64,000 nucleotides of DNA, taken from the NCBI GenBank assembly GCA_965214305.1, contig OZ243949.1, positions 1,178,001 through 1,242,000 of the forward strand. The letters run 5' to 3'. Below are positions 52,800 through 61,092 of this stretch, in pieces. A program made the translations under genes and the position numbers. Positions within the stretch are counted from its first letter, which is position 1. Every line of letters starts with the position of its first letter. The DNA comes from Azophilus sp965214305 (GTDB lineage: Bacteria > Pseudomonadota > Gammaproteobacteria > Pseudomonadales > Azotimanducaceae). The notes beneath the pieces are model-generated. The model saw only the letters and a list, made by a program, of their open reading frames with translations, did not search any database and had not been told where the DNA came from.

Positions 52800-54752
52800 G
52801 TGATGCGGCATCCAAGGCCAGATTCAACGCTTGCGCACCGTTGTCTTGACGACATTCAGGCCGCTTTAGCAGCACTGCATGCCGGGGATCTCCCAAGCCC
52901 CTACGATATCGTATGGCCAACCGGACTCAATCGGGCCATCGCTCTTTCGCTTCCCGTCAGCGTACGAACAATGAACTGCCTGCGAGCCGCAGGTCTCACC
53001 CAAGGGCACGAACAGCTGACGGCGATGCAGCTGTTGCATGTGCCAAACATGGGCAAAAAGAGCCTCAAGGACTTGGCGCTCTGCGTTGAGCGGTTCCTGA
53101 TCGATTGCTGCGCCGGCGTAACGCCGGCCGAAAGAGTTGATTCGGCGGTAGACTCCTCGGAAAACCACAGGCTGGACCACGATGACAGGAAACCACCAAG
53201 CAATGCAGCTTGGCTGCAAATTGAGCGGATACTGAAACCGATTTTCGCGGTCGTAGCGGAAACCGGCGATGCTCACAGCCTGTCGGACGTCCTTGATCCT
53301 AGATTCAACCTGACCGCATCCTATTTGGGGAGAAAGGATGAATTGGACAGCATCCGGCTGAGCGATGCAGCGGATGGCCAACCTGGACTTGCGGGCCGAA
53401 TGGCGGATCGCCTACGCAGTGTGCTAGGGAGGTTGTCGGAGCGGGATGGGCAGGTTTTGGTACGCAGACTGCTGGAAAGGCCACCAGCCACGCTAGAGTC
53501 GATTGGTTCGGAACTAGGAGTTACCCGAGAGCGTGTCCGACAAATTCAAGTGAGACTGCAAAGAAAAGTCATGCAGGCGCTGGGAGAGGAGCTACAGCAG
53601 TTAGCGAGGATTCTCGCTGAAAATCTACGTCCCTTGGTGCCGCAGGATGCCATGGAAAAGCATATCGCCAAAGCACTGCCGGATATGCCGGATAGGGAAA
53701 GAATGATCATTCGGTATTACCTCATCGAAGCGATGGGGTACGATCTCGATTGGGGCATGTTCGTCAGTTTGGGCGCTCAAGCGGGAATTGGAAAGGTCAG
53801 GGAATTGGTCGAAAGCATGGCCGACGAGGCAGGGCTCGTCGATGAGGAGCAATTTCGCGCCGCACTGCATGACGATTCGCCAGCGTTGGCAGAGCATTGG
53901 AACTGGCTTTGCCAGCGCTGCAATCTGCACCAGTTTCATGGTTGTGTGGCACTTCGCAACAGTGCCAAGGCTGGGGTAATGGCCGCACTTCGTGCCATAG
54001 GCCAACCTGCGACCAAGCATGAAATCGGCGAAATTTGCGGTTTCTCCGACACCCAAGTTGGCGGGGCTCTCTCCAACCTCAAGGGCGTCACCCGTGCGGA
54101 TGCCGAACGCTGGGGCCTGAAGGAGTGGATTGACGATGAATACGACGGCATCATCGGGGAGATCATCCAACGCCTCAATGAGGACGGAGGCGTCACCACC
54201 ACGGAGCGACTGCTGTCTGAAATCCCCAGCAAGTTCGGGGTCAGCCCCGCAAGTGTTGATGCCTACATGAAGACATCGCGTTTCTACCTTCAGGACGGCA
54301 CCATCCGGCTAGCCGACCCGTCAAGGTTGCTATTGCGTCTCTTCGATGACGTGATTCACGGACGGGACGTAAGGGGCCACCCGTTCTGGACCTTCCGTGC
54401 CGAAGAGCGCCATTTCCGCGGCTACAGCGTAACCGGCGTTCCACCGGAGTTCATCAAGGCCCTTGGGTGCGAACCAGACGGCCGCATCATGATTCGTTGC
54501 GCTAGCGGTCCCGGTGAAGAGCGACAGATATCCGTTCGCTGGCCCCTAGCGTCGACCACCGGAGGTTCCTTGGGTTATTTGACGTCACCGCTAAAGGCTC
54601 AGAACCTGAACCCCGGAGATCAGGTGCGTGTGACCATAGTGGAGCCTGAATGCGTGACGCTGACCAAACACGAACCCGCAATGGATAAGGTGCCAAGTAG
54701 TGGAGTAAGCGATATGTTGCGGCGAATGAAAGATCGCCGGCGGGCTTTGTGA
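52800..54752 (+). CDS. RNA-polymerase alpha-CTD-like / sigma region-4-like fusion protein
   Basis: 650 aa from GTG 52800 (ATG 52803 is one codon later). Residues ~50-100 (LPVSVRTMNCLRAAGLTQGHE then LLHVPNMGKKSLKDLALCVERFL) match the alpha-CTD helix-hairpin-helix fold that binds DNA and activators. Residues ~205-262 (VLGRLSERDGQVL, TLESIGSELGVTRERVRQIQ, LQRKVMQAL) match sigma70 region 4, the -35 recognising helix-turn-helix. The remaining ~390 residues include winged-helix-like segments (ALRAIGQPATKHEIGEICGFSDTQVGGAL) and a C-terminal beta part. It has no polymerase domain. Inside an operon, the simplest role is sequence recognition or regulation. Confidence 0.78.
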   Translation: MMRHPRPDSTLAHRCLDDIQAALAALHAGDLPSPYDIVWPTGLNRAIALSLPVSVRTMNCLRAAGLTQGHEQLTAMQLLHVPNMGKKSLKDLALCVERFLIDCCAGVTPAERVDSAVDSSENHRLDHDDRKPPSNAAWLQIERILKPIFAVVAETGDAHSLSDVLDPRFNLTASYLGRKDELDSIRLSDAADGQPGLAGRMADRLRSVLGRLSERDGQVLVRRLLERPPATLESIGSELGVTRERVRQIQVRLQRKVMQALGEELQQLARILAENLRPLVPQDAMEKHIAKALPDMPDRERMIIRYYLIEAMGYDLDWGMFVSLGAQAGIGKVRELVESMADEAGLVDEEQFRAALHDDSPALAEHWNWLCQRCNLHQFHGCVALRNSAKAGVMAALRAIGQPATKHEIGEICGFSDTQVGGALSNLKGVTRADAERWGLKEWIDDEYDGIIGEIIQRLNEDGGVTTTERLLSEIPSKFGVSPASVDAYMKTSRFYLQDGTIRLADPSRLLLRLFDDVIHGRDVRGHPFWTFRAEERHFRGYSVTGVPPEFIKALGCEPDGRIMIRCASGPGEERQISVRWPLASTTGGSLGYLTSPLKAQNLNPGDQVRVTIVEPECVTLTKHEPAMDKVPSSGVSDMLRRMKDRRRAL

Positions 54753-56953
54753 CTATGCTCCGCAGAGAACCCACTTTAAAACCCGGACTGTTTCGTTTGC
54801 CTGACGATCCGGTCGCCAACCAGATTCTGATTCCGGGATTTCGTTCGGCTAAACGCGTACTGGGTGCCTTTGGTTGGTTCACCGCAGGCTGGATCGACCG
54901 GCTCGCCCCAGGGTTGGCGGACTACCTGAATCGCCCTGAACCCGAGCCGATAGTCTTCACCGTTGCGCCGGTATTTTTTGCCGACGAACGCGCCGCCGTC
55001 GAGCGGGGTCTTGGCACGACTCCGTACGAGGCCGCCGAAGCGATCACCCGAGTATTCGTCAGGGAGCGGCCAAAGGCATCCTCGTTGGGGCGACATGCGT
55101 TGGATTGCCTCGCTTGGATGATTGGCGCGAAGAGCCTGCGGCTCAAGGTTGCAGTGCCGACGCTGGAGTCAAACTACCATCCGAAAATCTGGCTGTTCGA
55201 TGACGGTCTCCATCGGGTCATCGCACGCGGATCGGGTAATGCGACCGCAAGTGGTGTAGCCGAAGGCGTCGAACACCTTGATGTGGATGTGTCTTGGCAC
55301 CGGGGTAGCAAAGAACGCGTCGCGAGAGGGGCCGCTATGCTGGACGACTGGTTTCGCGGCGTCAGCTTCGGTCTGCAGCGTGTGGTGGATCTGCCGGACG
55401 CACTGGCTGAGGACATCATCCGAACGGCACCAACATCCCCGCCCCGGCCTAGGGACTACGCCAACGCCGTAGCCGGGATTCGAAGGGCCAGAACCACATA
55501 CGTCAAGCCCCCGCAGCGGCTGGCCGTGCCGGACGGGCTGGAGTGGGAGACCGGCAAATACGCCCATCAGGGCGATGCCGTCAAGTGTTGGGAAAACTCT
55601 GAACCACCAAACCGCGGAGTGATCGCGATGGCAACCGGGGCCGGCAAGACCATCACAGCAATAATTTGCGCCACTCGCACCCAGGACCGACTTGCCGATT
55701 CCTTCCTTGTAGTGATATCCGCCCCCTCATTGCCACTGATCGCACAATGGCGAGAGGAGGTTGCGCGATTCTCGGTCAAGGCTGTGGTGCCGAGCCTCGA
55801 ACCCAGCGTCGATATGGCATTGACCGACCTGTTTCGGAGTTTGCAGGGCACTGGCACCCATGTGCTGATCGTCACCAACCATTTGCTCTGTTCGTCCACC
55901 TTCCAAGCTACCGTAAGGACGAAACTGGCTGCCTGCCGACAGTCGGTAGTGACGATGCTTATCGCCGACGAAGCGCATACCCTCGGGGCCGACTCGTTTG
56001 TGCGCAACAAACCTGAGTTCTTTGACAGGCGACTCGCACTCTCGGCTACGCCGCATCGTCAGTACGACCCAGATGGAACTGAGGAGATATTTGCCTTCTT
56101 CGGGCAACCTGTGTACGAATTCGGCATTGACCGGGCGATCGGTTTCTGCCTATCGCCCTACAATTACTATGTGCATGCCTGTACGCTGGCAGACGATGAA
56201 CTGGAGGAGTTCAAGCGACTCACGCGGCGAATCGTTACTGCCCACCACGGCGGTGCCAACGACGATGACGACAACCTGCGCAAGCTGCTGATTGCTCGCC
56301 GCCGGATCATTGAGACGAGCGTTGCGAAGATTGGCTTGCTGCGCTCCGTGCTCAAGCGGCGAGGCCCTAGGGCATTGCGACATGCGCTCATCTACGCTTC
56401 AGCTAAGAACCCAGAACAGTTCGATGAGGTCGGGCGTGTGCTGACCGAGCTCAATATCAAATGGGCGCCGGTCACTCAGGAAACCACCGCCAAGCCACGC
56501 TCGCTGCGCCGTACCTTGGAGGATTTCGAGCAGGGCTTCCTTCAGGTGCTGCTAGCCAAGAAGGTGCTTGACGAAGGAGTCGACATCCCAAGCATTCGGG
56601 AGGCGTTCATCGTTGCATCTTCGACTATTGAGCGTGAGTGGATCCAAAGACGGGGCCGTGTCCTCCGCTTGCATCCCGATAAGCCTTGGGCCTTGATTCA
56701 TGATTTCCTGTGCCTGCCGCCAGTCGAGCGCGAGCGCACACGATCGGTGGCCGGGATCGTGGAAAACGAATTGCATAGGGCGTACACCTTTGGTGGCCAT
56801 GCCCGCAACGGCGCTGGCCCGGATGGAGTGGCGACTGAACTTGCTCGAATTCGCGCCGCTTTTTGGCCAACCAGCCCTTCGACGACACCGCGGGTCAGCC
56901 AAGCAGGTCAGCAGAGAGTCGCGGCTTCGACCCCAGAAGGAGAACCATGGTGA
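54749..56953 (+). CDS. Phospholipase-D-like domain fused to SF2 DEAH helicase
   Basis: 734 aa from GTG 54749 (ATG 54755 is two codons on). The N-terminal ~200 residues contain YHPKIWLFDDGLHRVIARGSGNATASG, a single HxK...GSxN PLD nuclease motif (His144, Lys146, Asn164). The helicase follows: Walker A MATGAGKTITA (residues 294-304), DEAH box IADEAHTLGADS (407-410), SAT motif LALSATPHR (432-434), and motif VI QRRGRVLRLH near residue 645. An SF2 helicase with a PLD head resembles restriction subunits that translocate and cut unmodified DNA. Overlaps the previous gene by four bases. Confidence 0.85.
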   Translation: MTMLRREPTLKPGLFRLPDDPVANQILIPGFRSAKRVLGAFGWFTAGWIDRLAPGLADYLNRPEPEPIVFTVAPVFFADERAAVERGLGTTPYEAAEAITRVFVRERPKASSLGRHALDCLAWMIGAKSLRLKVAVPTLESNYHPKIWLFDDGLHRVIARGSGNATASGVAEGVEHLDVDVSWHRGSKERVARGAAMLDDWFRGVSFGLQRVVDLPDALAEDIIRTAPTSPPRPRDYANAVAGIRRARTTYVKPPQRLAVPDGLEWETGKYAHQGDAVKCWENSEPPNRGVIAMATGAGKTITAIICATRTQDRLADSFLVVISAPSLPLIAQWREEVARFSVKAVVPSLEPSVDMALTDLFRSLQGTGTHVLIVTNHLLCSSTFQATVRTKLAACRQSVVTMLIADEAHTLGADSFVRNKPEFFDRRLALSATPHRQYDPDGTEEIFAFFGQPVYEFGIDRAIGFCLSPYNYYVHACTLADDELEEFKRLTRRIVTAHHGGANDDDDNLRKLLIARRRIIETSVAKIGLLRSVLKRRGPRALRHALIYASAKNPEQFDEVGRVLTELNIKWAPVTQETTAKPRSLRRTLEDFEQGFLQVLLAKKVLDEGVDIPSIREAFIVASSTIEREWIQRRGRVLRLHPDKPWALIHDFLCLPPVERERTRSVAGIVENELHRAYTFGGHARNGAGPDGVATELARIRAAFWPTSPSTTPRVSQAGQQRVAASTPEGEPW

Positions 56954-57186
56954 CAGAAGGCGCTTCTCTGACCAACTTTGATCGGATCGTCGCTGAAATT
57001 AGCAGGCATGCGGAAGAAGCGGCCCAAGCACACGGTTTAGCCGCCAATGATCTTGTCCACCTATTATTGGAAATCGTCAATCTGGAAGATGAAAACCGTG
57101 TCAAACCAATTCACGGGGTGCGCCAAAAAATGCGAGGCATGATTCAGGGTTTGTCGCGCACCCAGTCCTCGCCGGGAGGTGGATGA
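56947..57186 (+). CDS. Small helical protein between helicase and SMC-like ATPase
   Basis: 79 aa. ATG 56947 has AGGAG at six bases and overlaps the helicase stop by seven bases. The predicted peptide is two or three amphipathic helices (NFDRIVAEISRHAEEAAQAHGLAANDLVHLLLEIVNLEDENRV-type content) and a Ser/Gly tail. No family recognised. Its strong ribosome site and location suggest a structural adaptor for the ATPase encoded next, to which its stop is overlapped. Confidence 0.7.
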   Translation: MVTEGASLTNFDRIVAEISRHAEEAAQAHGLAANDLVHLLLEIVNLEDENRVKPIHGVRQKMRGMIQGLSRTQSSPGGG

Positions 57187-57187
57187 G

Positions 57188-59434
57188 ATGTTGGTAATCA
57201 GGAACATCGAGATCGAGAATTTCGTATGTTTCGAGCGATTGGAACTCAAACCATCGACGGATCCGCAATGTCCCCTGACTGTGATTCGAGCCGAGAACGG
57301 ATCAGGTAAGACCACTCTACTGCGGGCGATTCGATGGGGAATGTATGGTGAAGGTGCGCTGCCGGGTGTTGCACATAACTTTTCGCTACACCCTACCTTT
57401 TGGGATCCTGATGCCCGAGGGAAGACGACGTCTGTGTCCATAGAATTCGAGACCGACGGGTCCAGCCGGGAGCATCCCCAGAGCGCTATGCACTCCATCT
57501 TCAACTTGCGGCGTTCGGTGCGAACGGTGGCGACCGTTCCGGGCAAGACTGGCGCACCGGACTTTCAACGACTTGGTGAGCAAGTTGTTCTGCAGCGGCG
57601 TCAAGCTGACGGGTCGTGGACGCGACATGATGGTGGTGCCAACGCCGTGGTCGCAGAGTTGTTGCCGTGGGAGTTGCGCGATTTCTTCGTGATGGATGCG
57701 GATGAGGCGGCCGACTATGTCGGAGGTAGCGAAAACAAGGAACTGGACCGCCACGAAGTAATCGACAAGACCACATACGCAGTTAGCGCGCTACTTGGCT
57801 TGGATATCTTCAATCGAACCAGAAAGCGACTCGAGACGATATCAGGAGAGTTCGGCCGGGCCGCCACTAAGGCAACTGGTAACCAAAGCCTAGCTGCCAA
57901 GCAAGAAGAACTGGAAACTTGCAAGACTGAGCTCGATGAAATGACCGATAAGGTTGAGTCGCTGGCGAAGGAGAAGGTTGATATAAGAGAAAGGCTTGAC
58001 CGGGCGCGGGGGCAACTTGAGGCCGTGGTTGGGAATATCCAAGCCTACGAGGACTTGCAGCGACGTTTGTCGGAAAATCGGACAGCCTTGGAAAAGGTGG
58101 AGAAGCGTCAGAAGCAGACTTTGGACGTGCTCGGCGCTTCCATTTTCGACATCTCGCTGCTGGCCTCGCTGGCAGCTAGAGAGGTGGCCACCATCAGAGA
58201 ACGCCTACAGCCCCTTTACGACGACGGCTCGATTCCTGTGCGGCACTTGGAATTCGTTCGGAATCTAGTGGAACGGCGCGAGTGCATCTGCGGCCAATCG
58301 CTCGACGGCGAAAGCCAGTTTGGTCGTCGCGTACGAGCTGCGTTGGATCAGTCGAGTGAGCAGAAGGTGCGAGCCGATTGGCTGGCCGACGTGCTTGATG
58401 CGGCCAACGCGCTTCACGACCACGGAAGCGGCCAGAAATGGGATGACGGGTGCAGAAGCCGTGAGAGCGAGTTTGCTGAAGTGAATCGTGAGCTTGATCA
58501 GCTAAAATCGATTAGGCGAGAGATCGACCACGAATTAAACCGTGTGAAACATCGGGATGTGCAGACGGCACGTAGCGAGATCGCAATGCTGGAAACGCAG
58601 TATGAACGGATACACCGTGATTTGGGTGCCGACAAGGCGCGAGTGGAAGCGCTGGACAAAAAGTACCGTGAACTGGTCGGCATCGTCCAGGGTGGCCAGG
58701 CACAGGCAAAAGAGGCAAGGGAACACCGGGCCGATCAGCAAATCACCGATCTGCTCGTCGACATCCTCAAAGGAGCGTACACAGCAATTCAGCGTGATCA
58801 AGTCAAGGAACTTGATGCACGCATGAACCGCCTGTTCAAGAGAATGGCCGCCAACGTGACCGATGACGAAGAGGTCGAGGACCGTCAGCGCAAGGCCACC
58901 TTGGCCATGATTGCGCAGGTCGGCTTGCGACCATTGGATGACGATGCCGAAAAGTACGAGATATTCGCCTTGAGCAGCAGGGGTCGGGCGATGCCGCCCA
59001 CGGAGATCAACGGCGCATCCCGACGTATCCTAGCGCTATCCTTCGTGCTTGCGTTGTGCGAGGAGAGCAAGACCAAGGCACCGTTAGTGGCCGACTCCCT
59101 GCTCAATTACATGTCTGGGTCTGTTCTGACAAATACTCTGAGGGTGACCGCGCAGACCGCGAGTCAACCGATACTGCTGCTAACCCCATCGGACCTTGAG
59201 TCAGAACAGGATGCGGAGTTGGTTTCCCAGCTTGCCGGCGCGACCTACACGTTGACCGGCCAATGGCAGCACGGCTCTGCGCATGGCGATGTGGTAAATA
59301 TGACGGACCCGAAAAAGGTGGCGTTGTTGTGCCCCTGCGGACCTCGCGAGTTTTGCTCAATCTGCGAGCGCGTGGGACAAGCGAATCGAACTAGCTGGAG
59401 CCGCAGGCGGCATCTGAGAGACGGCGGACCATGA
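57188..59434 (+). CDS. DndD-like SMC/Rad50-type ATPase
   Basis: 748 aa from ATG 57188 (GTG 57179 is three codons earlier). It opens MLVIRNIEIENFVCFERLEL, with Walker A RAENGSGKTTLLRAIRWG at residues ~35-50. Long coiled coil (LETCKTELDEMTDKVESLAKEK and LKSIRREIDHELNRVKH regions) flanks a hook with CICGQS at ~residue 366. The ABC-signature position reads INGASRRILALSFVLAL and the Walker B region LVADSLLNYMSG, so the usual Asp-Glu is altered to Asp-Ser. The C-terminal CPCGPREFCSICERVG could bind zinc. DndD couples ATP to sulfur insertion or to nicking in phosphorothioation. Confidence 0.82.
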   Translation: MLVIRNIEIENFVCFERLELKPSTDPQCPLTVIRAENGSGKTTLLRAIRWGMYGEGALPGVAHNFSLHPTFWDPDARGKTTSVSIEFETDGSSREHPQSAMHSIFNLRRSVRTVATVPGKTGAPDFQRLGEQVVLQRRQADGSWTRHDGGANAVVAELLPWELRDFFVMDADEAADYVGGSENKELDRHEVIDKTTYAVSALLGLDIFNRTRKRLETISGEFGRAATKATGNQSLAAKQEELETCKTELDEMTDKVESLAKEKVDIRERLDRARGQLEAVVGNIQAYEDLQRRLSENRTALEKVEKRQKQTLDVLGASIFDISLLASLAAREVATIRERLQPLYDDGSIPVRHLEFVRNLVERRECICGQSLDGESQFGRRVRAALDQSSEQKVRADWLADVLDAANALHDHGSGQKWDDGCRSRESEFAEVNRELDQLKSIRREIDHELNRVKHRDVQTARSEIAMLETQYERIHRDLGADKARVEALDKKYRELVGIVQGGQAQAKEAREHRADQQITDLLVDILKGAYTAIQRDQVKELDARMNRLFKRMAANVTDDEEVEDRQRKATLAMIAQVGLRPLDDDAEKYEIFALSSRGRAMPPTEINGASRRILALSFVLALCEESKTKAPLVADSLLNYMSGSVLTNTLRVTAQTASQPILLLTPSDLESEQDAELVSQLAGATYTLTGQWQHGSAHGDVVNMTDPKKVALLCPCGPREFCSICERVGQANRTSWSRRRHLRDGGP

Positions 59435-59916
59435 ATCGGTTTCGTGTGCATTTGGTAGTCGGCAACCATCGATTGTTCCTGCCATCCGCCCACAAGGATC
59501 AACTGGAGCAGTATGTTGCCAAGCAATCCGTGGCCCGAGGCGATGTGGAGAGTGTGCCGTTCCCGAGACAGGTGGACTTCTGGGCGTTTTCCATTGGCGC
59601 AGCACTCGCAATGGAACTGCCACCCAAGGAGGGTCCGATCTCCCGGTGGGGAACGGGATTCATTGATGTCCGCCAAGGCATTCTGGATGAAGACATCTCC
59701 GCATTGCTCGCCGTTGTCGCGACTGCCAAATTGGGCCACCAAAGCCCCGATGTGGACAATCCGGGCAAGATCATCGAATTGGCCAACCGTCTGGCAGGTG
59801 CGGGCTGCCCGTTTGTCCTACGGAAGCTCTCGGAAAATTCGCTGAGGACAACCCCGCTCGATCGAGTGATCTCCCTGGCACGTTGGCTGCAGGAGCAGAT
59901 GCGGACGGCTTCGTGA
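59431..59916 (+). CDS. Last operon protein, possible DndE-like partner
   Basis: 161 aa, no family certain. It has FPRQVDFWAFSIGAALAME (~residues 46-64), and the words IISLARWL (VISLARWLQEQ) at the end. DndE proteins are small, alpha-helical and end Dnd operons, but the pattern is weak. It overlaps the DndD-like gene by four bases (ATGA) and is the final gene of the run, which supports co-function. A DNA-binding or nicked-DNA-recognition role is possible. Confidence 0.55.
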   Translation: MNRFRVHLVVGNHRLFLPSAHKDQLEQYVAKQSVARGDVESVPFPRQVDFWAFSIGAALAMELPPKEGPISRWGTGFIDVRQGILDEDISALLAVVATAKLGHQSPDVDNPGKIIELANRLAGAGCPFVLRKLSENSLRTTPLDRVISLARWLQEQMRTAS

Positions 59917-60006
59917 GGTAAGCCGCGATGAGGCGCATGTCCACTTTCTGCGCGATTTGCTGTCGAACCCTCTGGCTGTCGGCATTACGCCTCTCATCTA
60001 CATAAG

Positions 60007-60082
60007 GAGGAGAGAGGGTGGGATTCGACCCCACGGATCCCTTGCGGGACCTCTTGATTTCGAGTCAAGCCCGTTCGGCCAA
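60007..60082 (-). tRNA. tRNA-Ser(CGA) fragment or pseudogene
   Basis: On the minus strand the anticodon arm CTTGA-CTCGAAA-TCAAG (anticodon CGA), a long serine-type variable arm (TCCCGCAAGGGA) and the T-arm GTGGG-GTCGAAT-CCCAC are present in order, followed by CCTCTCT. The matching 5' acceptor strand (AGAGAGG) is absent, the D-arm is shortened, and T54 of the T-loop is G. So only the 3' two thirds remain. Such fragments mark attachment sites of integrated elements. Confidence 0.65.
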
Positions 60083-60265
60083 GCTCCGATTCGGATTTGC
60101 CGGCCAACGCTTGGGTGGCCCGGCAGCACGACAACGCCATCGCCGCGTTCACTCGGTCGGCCAGCTTGGAGGCCAACGGCGCTTCCTTGGTCCGCGCCGC
60201 CAACCTGCGCATCGAGGCCGGACGCTGGGCGAGCGCCGAATGGATCCTCCGCGAACTCTTCGCGA

Positions 60266-60378
60266 TGCGGACAGAAACATTTCGGAGCCCGACCCACGCG
60301 ACGAGCACGGATTTGGCAATCGCCAAACTCCAATCGAGCTTTCGGCCCAATTGGGCCGAAAGGTCCTGAGCCGGCACA
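60266..60378. mobile_element. Small IS-derived (MITE-like) element
   Basis: Left end TGCGGACAGAAACATTTCGG and right end CGAAAGGTCCTGAGCCGGCA match the ends of the IS remnant at 45853-46413. Only 113 bases lie between the outer edges, with the palindrome TTCGGCCCAA TTGGGCCGAA (60342-60361) inside. No transposase part remains. It may be a deletion derivative mobilised by a full-length relative. Confidence 0.6.
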
Positions 60379-60491
60379 ACGAATTGGCGCAACCCAGTGT
60401 CAGGCATTACACTCTGAGGCCATCGATTTGGCTATGTCCATGCGGACTTTGAGGCAACGAAGGCATAGCTGAAAGGCAAAGGAGCGGCGCA

Positions 60492-60992
60492 ATGACCAGC
60501 GAACGGACGCGAACGGAAATTTGGCAGGGCCTTTGGGACGCGATGAGGATGGGCCGATACTATTCAGCCATCCAGCAGCGCCACCAAGCAGTGAACAAAG
60601 TGGCGATCGCGCTGTTGCTACTGAGCGGCACAGGCTCCGTGGCAACCCTTTCGAACATGATGCCTGATTGGTCGCAAGCCGCTTTCGGAATGTCCATTGC
60701 CGCGGTCACGATTTGGTCGGCACTCGGCAGGCACGCAGCCAAGGCGGCCGTAGCCCAATCCATCTGTCTGCAGTGCAACGATCTTGCCGTGGAGTGGCGG
60801 ACTTTGCTGGCCGACGTGGACAGCTACCGGCTTGATGATGCTGGAGCGCGAGAAGCCTTGAATCGACTGGATCACAAGATGAATCACGTGACCGCAAGGT
60901 CGGGGGACGTTGGACTATCCATCAATGAAAAGATCAACAAAATATCGGCTGAGAAAGCCGGTCGGGAACTGGAGCTAAGCTATGCCCGATAG
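60492..60992 (+). CDS. Two-TM SLATT-like membrane protein
   Basis: 166 aa. Two membrane helices (VNKVAIALLLLSGTGSVATLS and AAFGMSIAAVTIWSAL, residues ~36-80) are followed by a cytosolic helical tail (CLQCNDLAVEWRTLLADVDSYRLDD). This 2TM-plus-helix layout is like SLATT domains, predicted pore-forming effectors of bacterial nucleotide-based defence. ATG 60492 lies eight bases after a GGAG-like GGAGCGGC. Its end overlaps a 36-aa polyproline ORF. No cyclase or SLOG/CARF sensor is adjacent, so activation is unclear. Confidence 0.6.
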   Translation: MTSERTRTEIWQGLWDAMRMGRYYSAIQQRHQAVNKVAIALLLLSGTGSVATLSNMMPDWSQAAFGMSIAAVTIWSALGRHAAKAAVAQSICLQCNDLAVEWRTLLADVDSYRLDDAGAREALNRLDHKMNHVTARSGDVGLSINEKINKISAEKAGRELELSYAR

Positions 60993-61092
60993 GGAACCGA
61001 TAGAGAAGACCAGCACCCCGCCACGACCACCCAACGTTCCGCCCCCGCCGCCACCGCCGCCACCGCCGCCGCCACCGCCATCAAACAAATAG
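60982..61092 (+). CDS. 36-aa polyproline microprotein
   Basis: ATG 60982 lies inside the last codons of the SLATT-like gene, one frame over, with GGAG seven bases upstream (part of GGAGCTAAGCT). The peptide is charged at the front (MPDREPIEKTSTPPRPPNV), then 14 consecutive Pro, then SNK and TAG. Overlap and ribosome site argue for coupled translation. A polyproline run stalls ribosomes without EF-P, so expression may depend on EF-P. It may bind the tail of the 2TM protein or act as an antitoxin-like partner. Too short for most gene callers. Confidence 0.5.
   Translation: MPDREPIEKTSTPPRPPNVPPPPPPPPPPPPPPSNK

Larger units (their letters stand above)
59917..60491. other. Scar between sulfur operon and SLATT gene
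   Basis: 575 bases with no intact gene. They contain a tRNA-Ser 3' fragment, a short TPR-like coding remnant (~60097-60265, words ARQHDNAIAAFTRSASLEANG), and an IS-derived small element (60266-60378). The TPR-like remnant has no start and no end and is probably a fragment of a lost gene. Confidence 0.55.

Noticed and set aside
60007..60082. Functional tRNA-Ser gene
   Set aside because: The 5' acceptor strand cannot pair with the 3' strand and the D-arm is incomplete.
60097..60369. Intact TPR gene after the sulfur operon
   Set aside because: It begins in the tRNA/IS scar, has no ribosome site and ends within the small IS-derived element, so only a fragment is likely.
61021..61092. CCG/CCA run read on the minus strand as a Gly-rich protein
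   Set aside because: The plus-strand frame has a ribosome site and overlaps the upstream gene; the minus-strand frame has no start signal.
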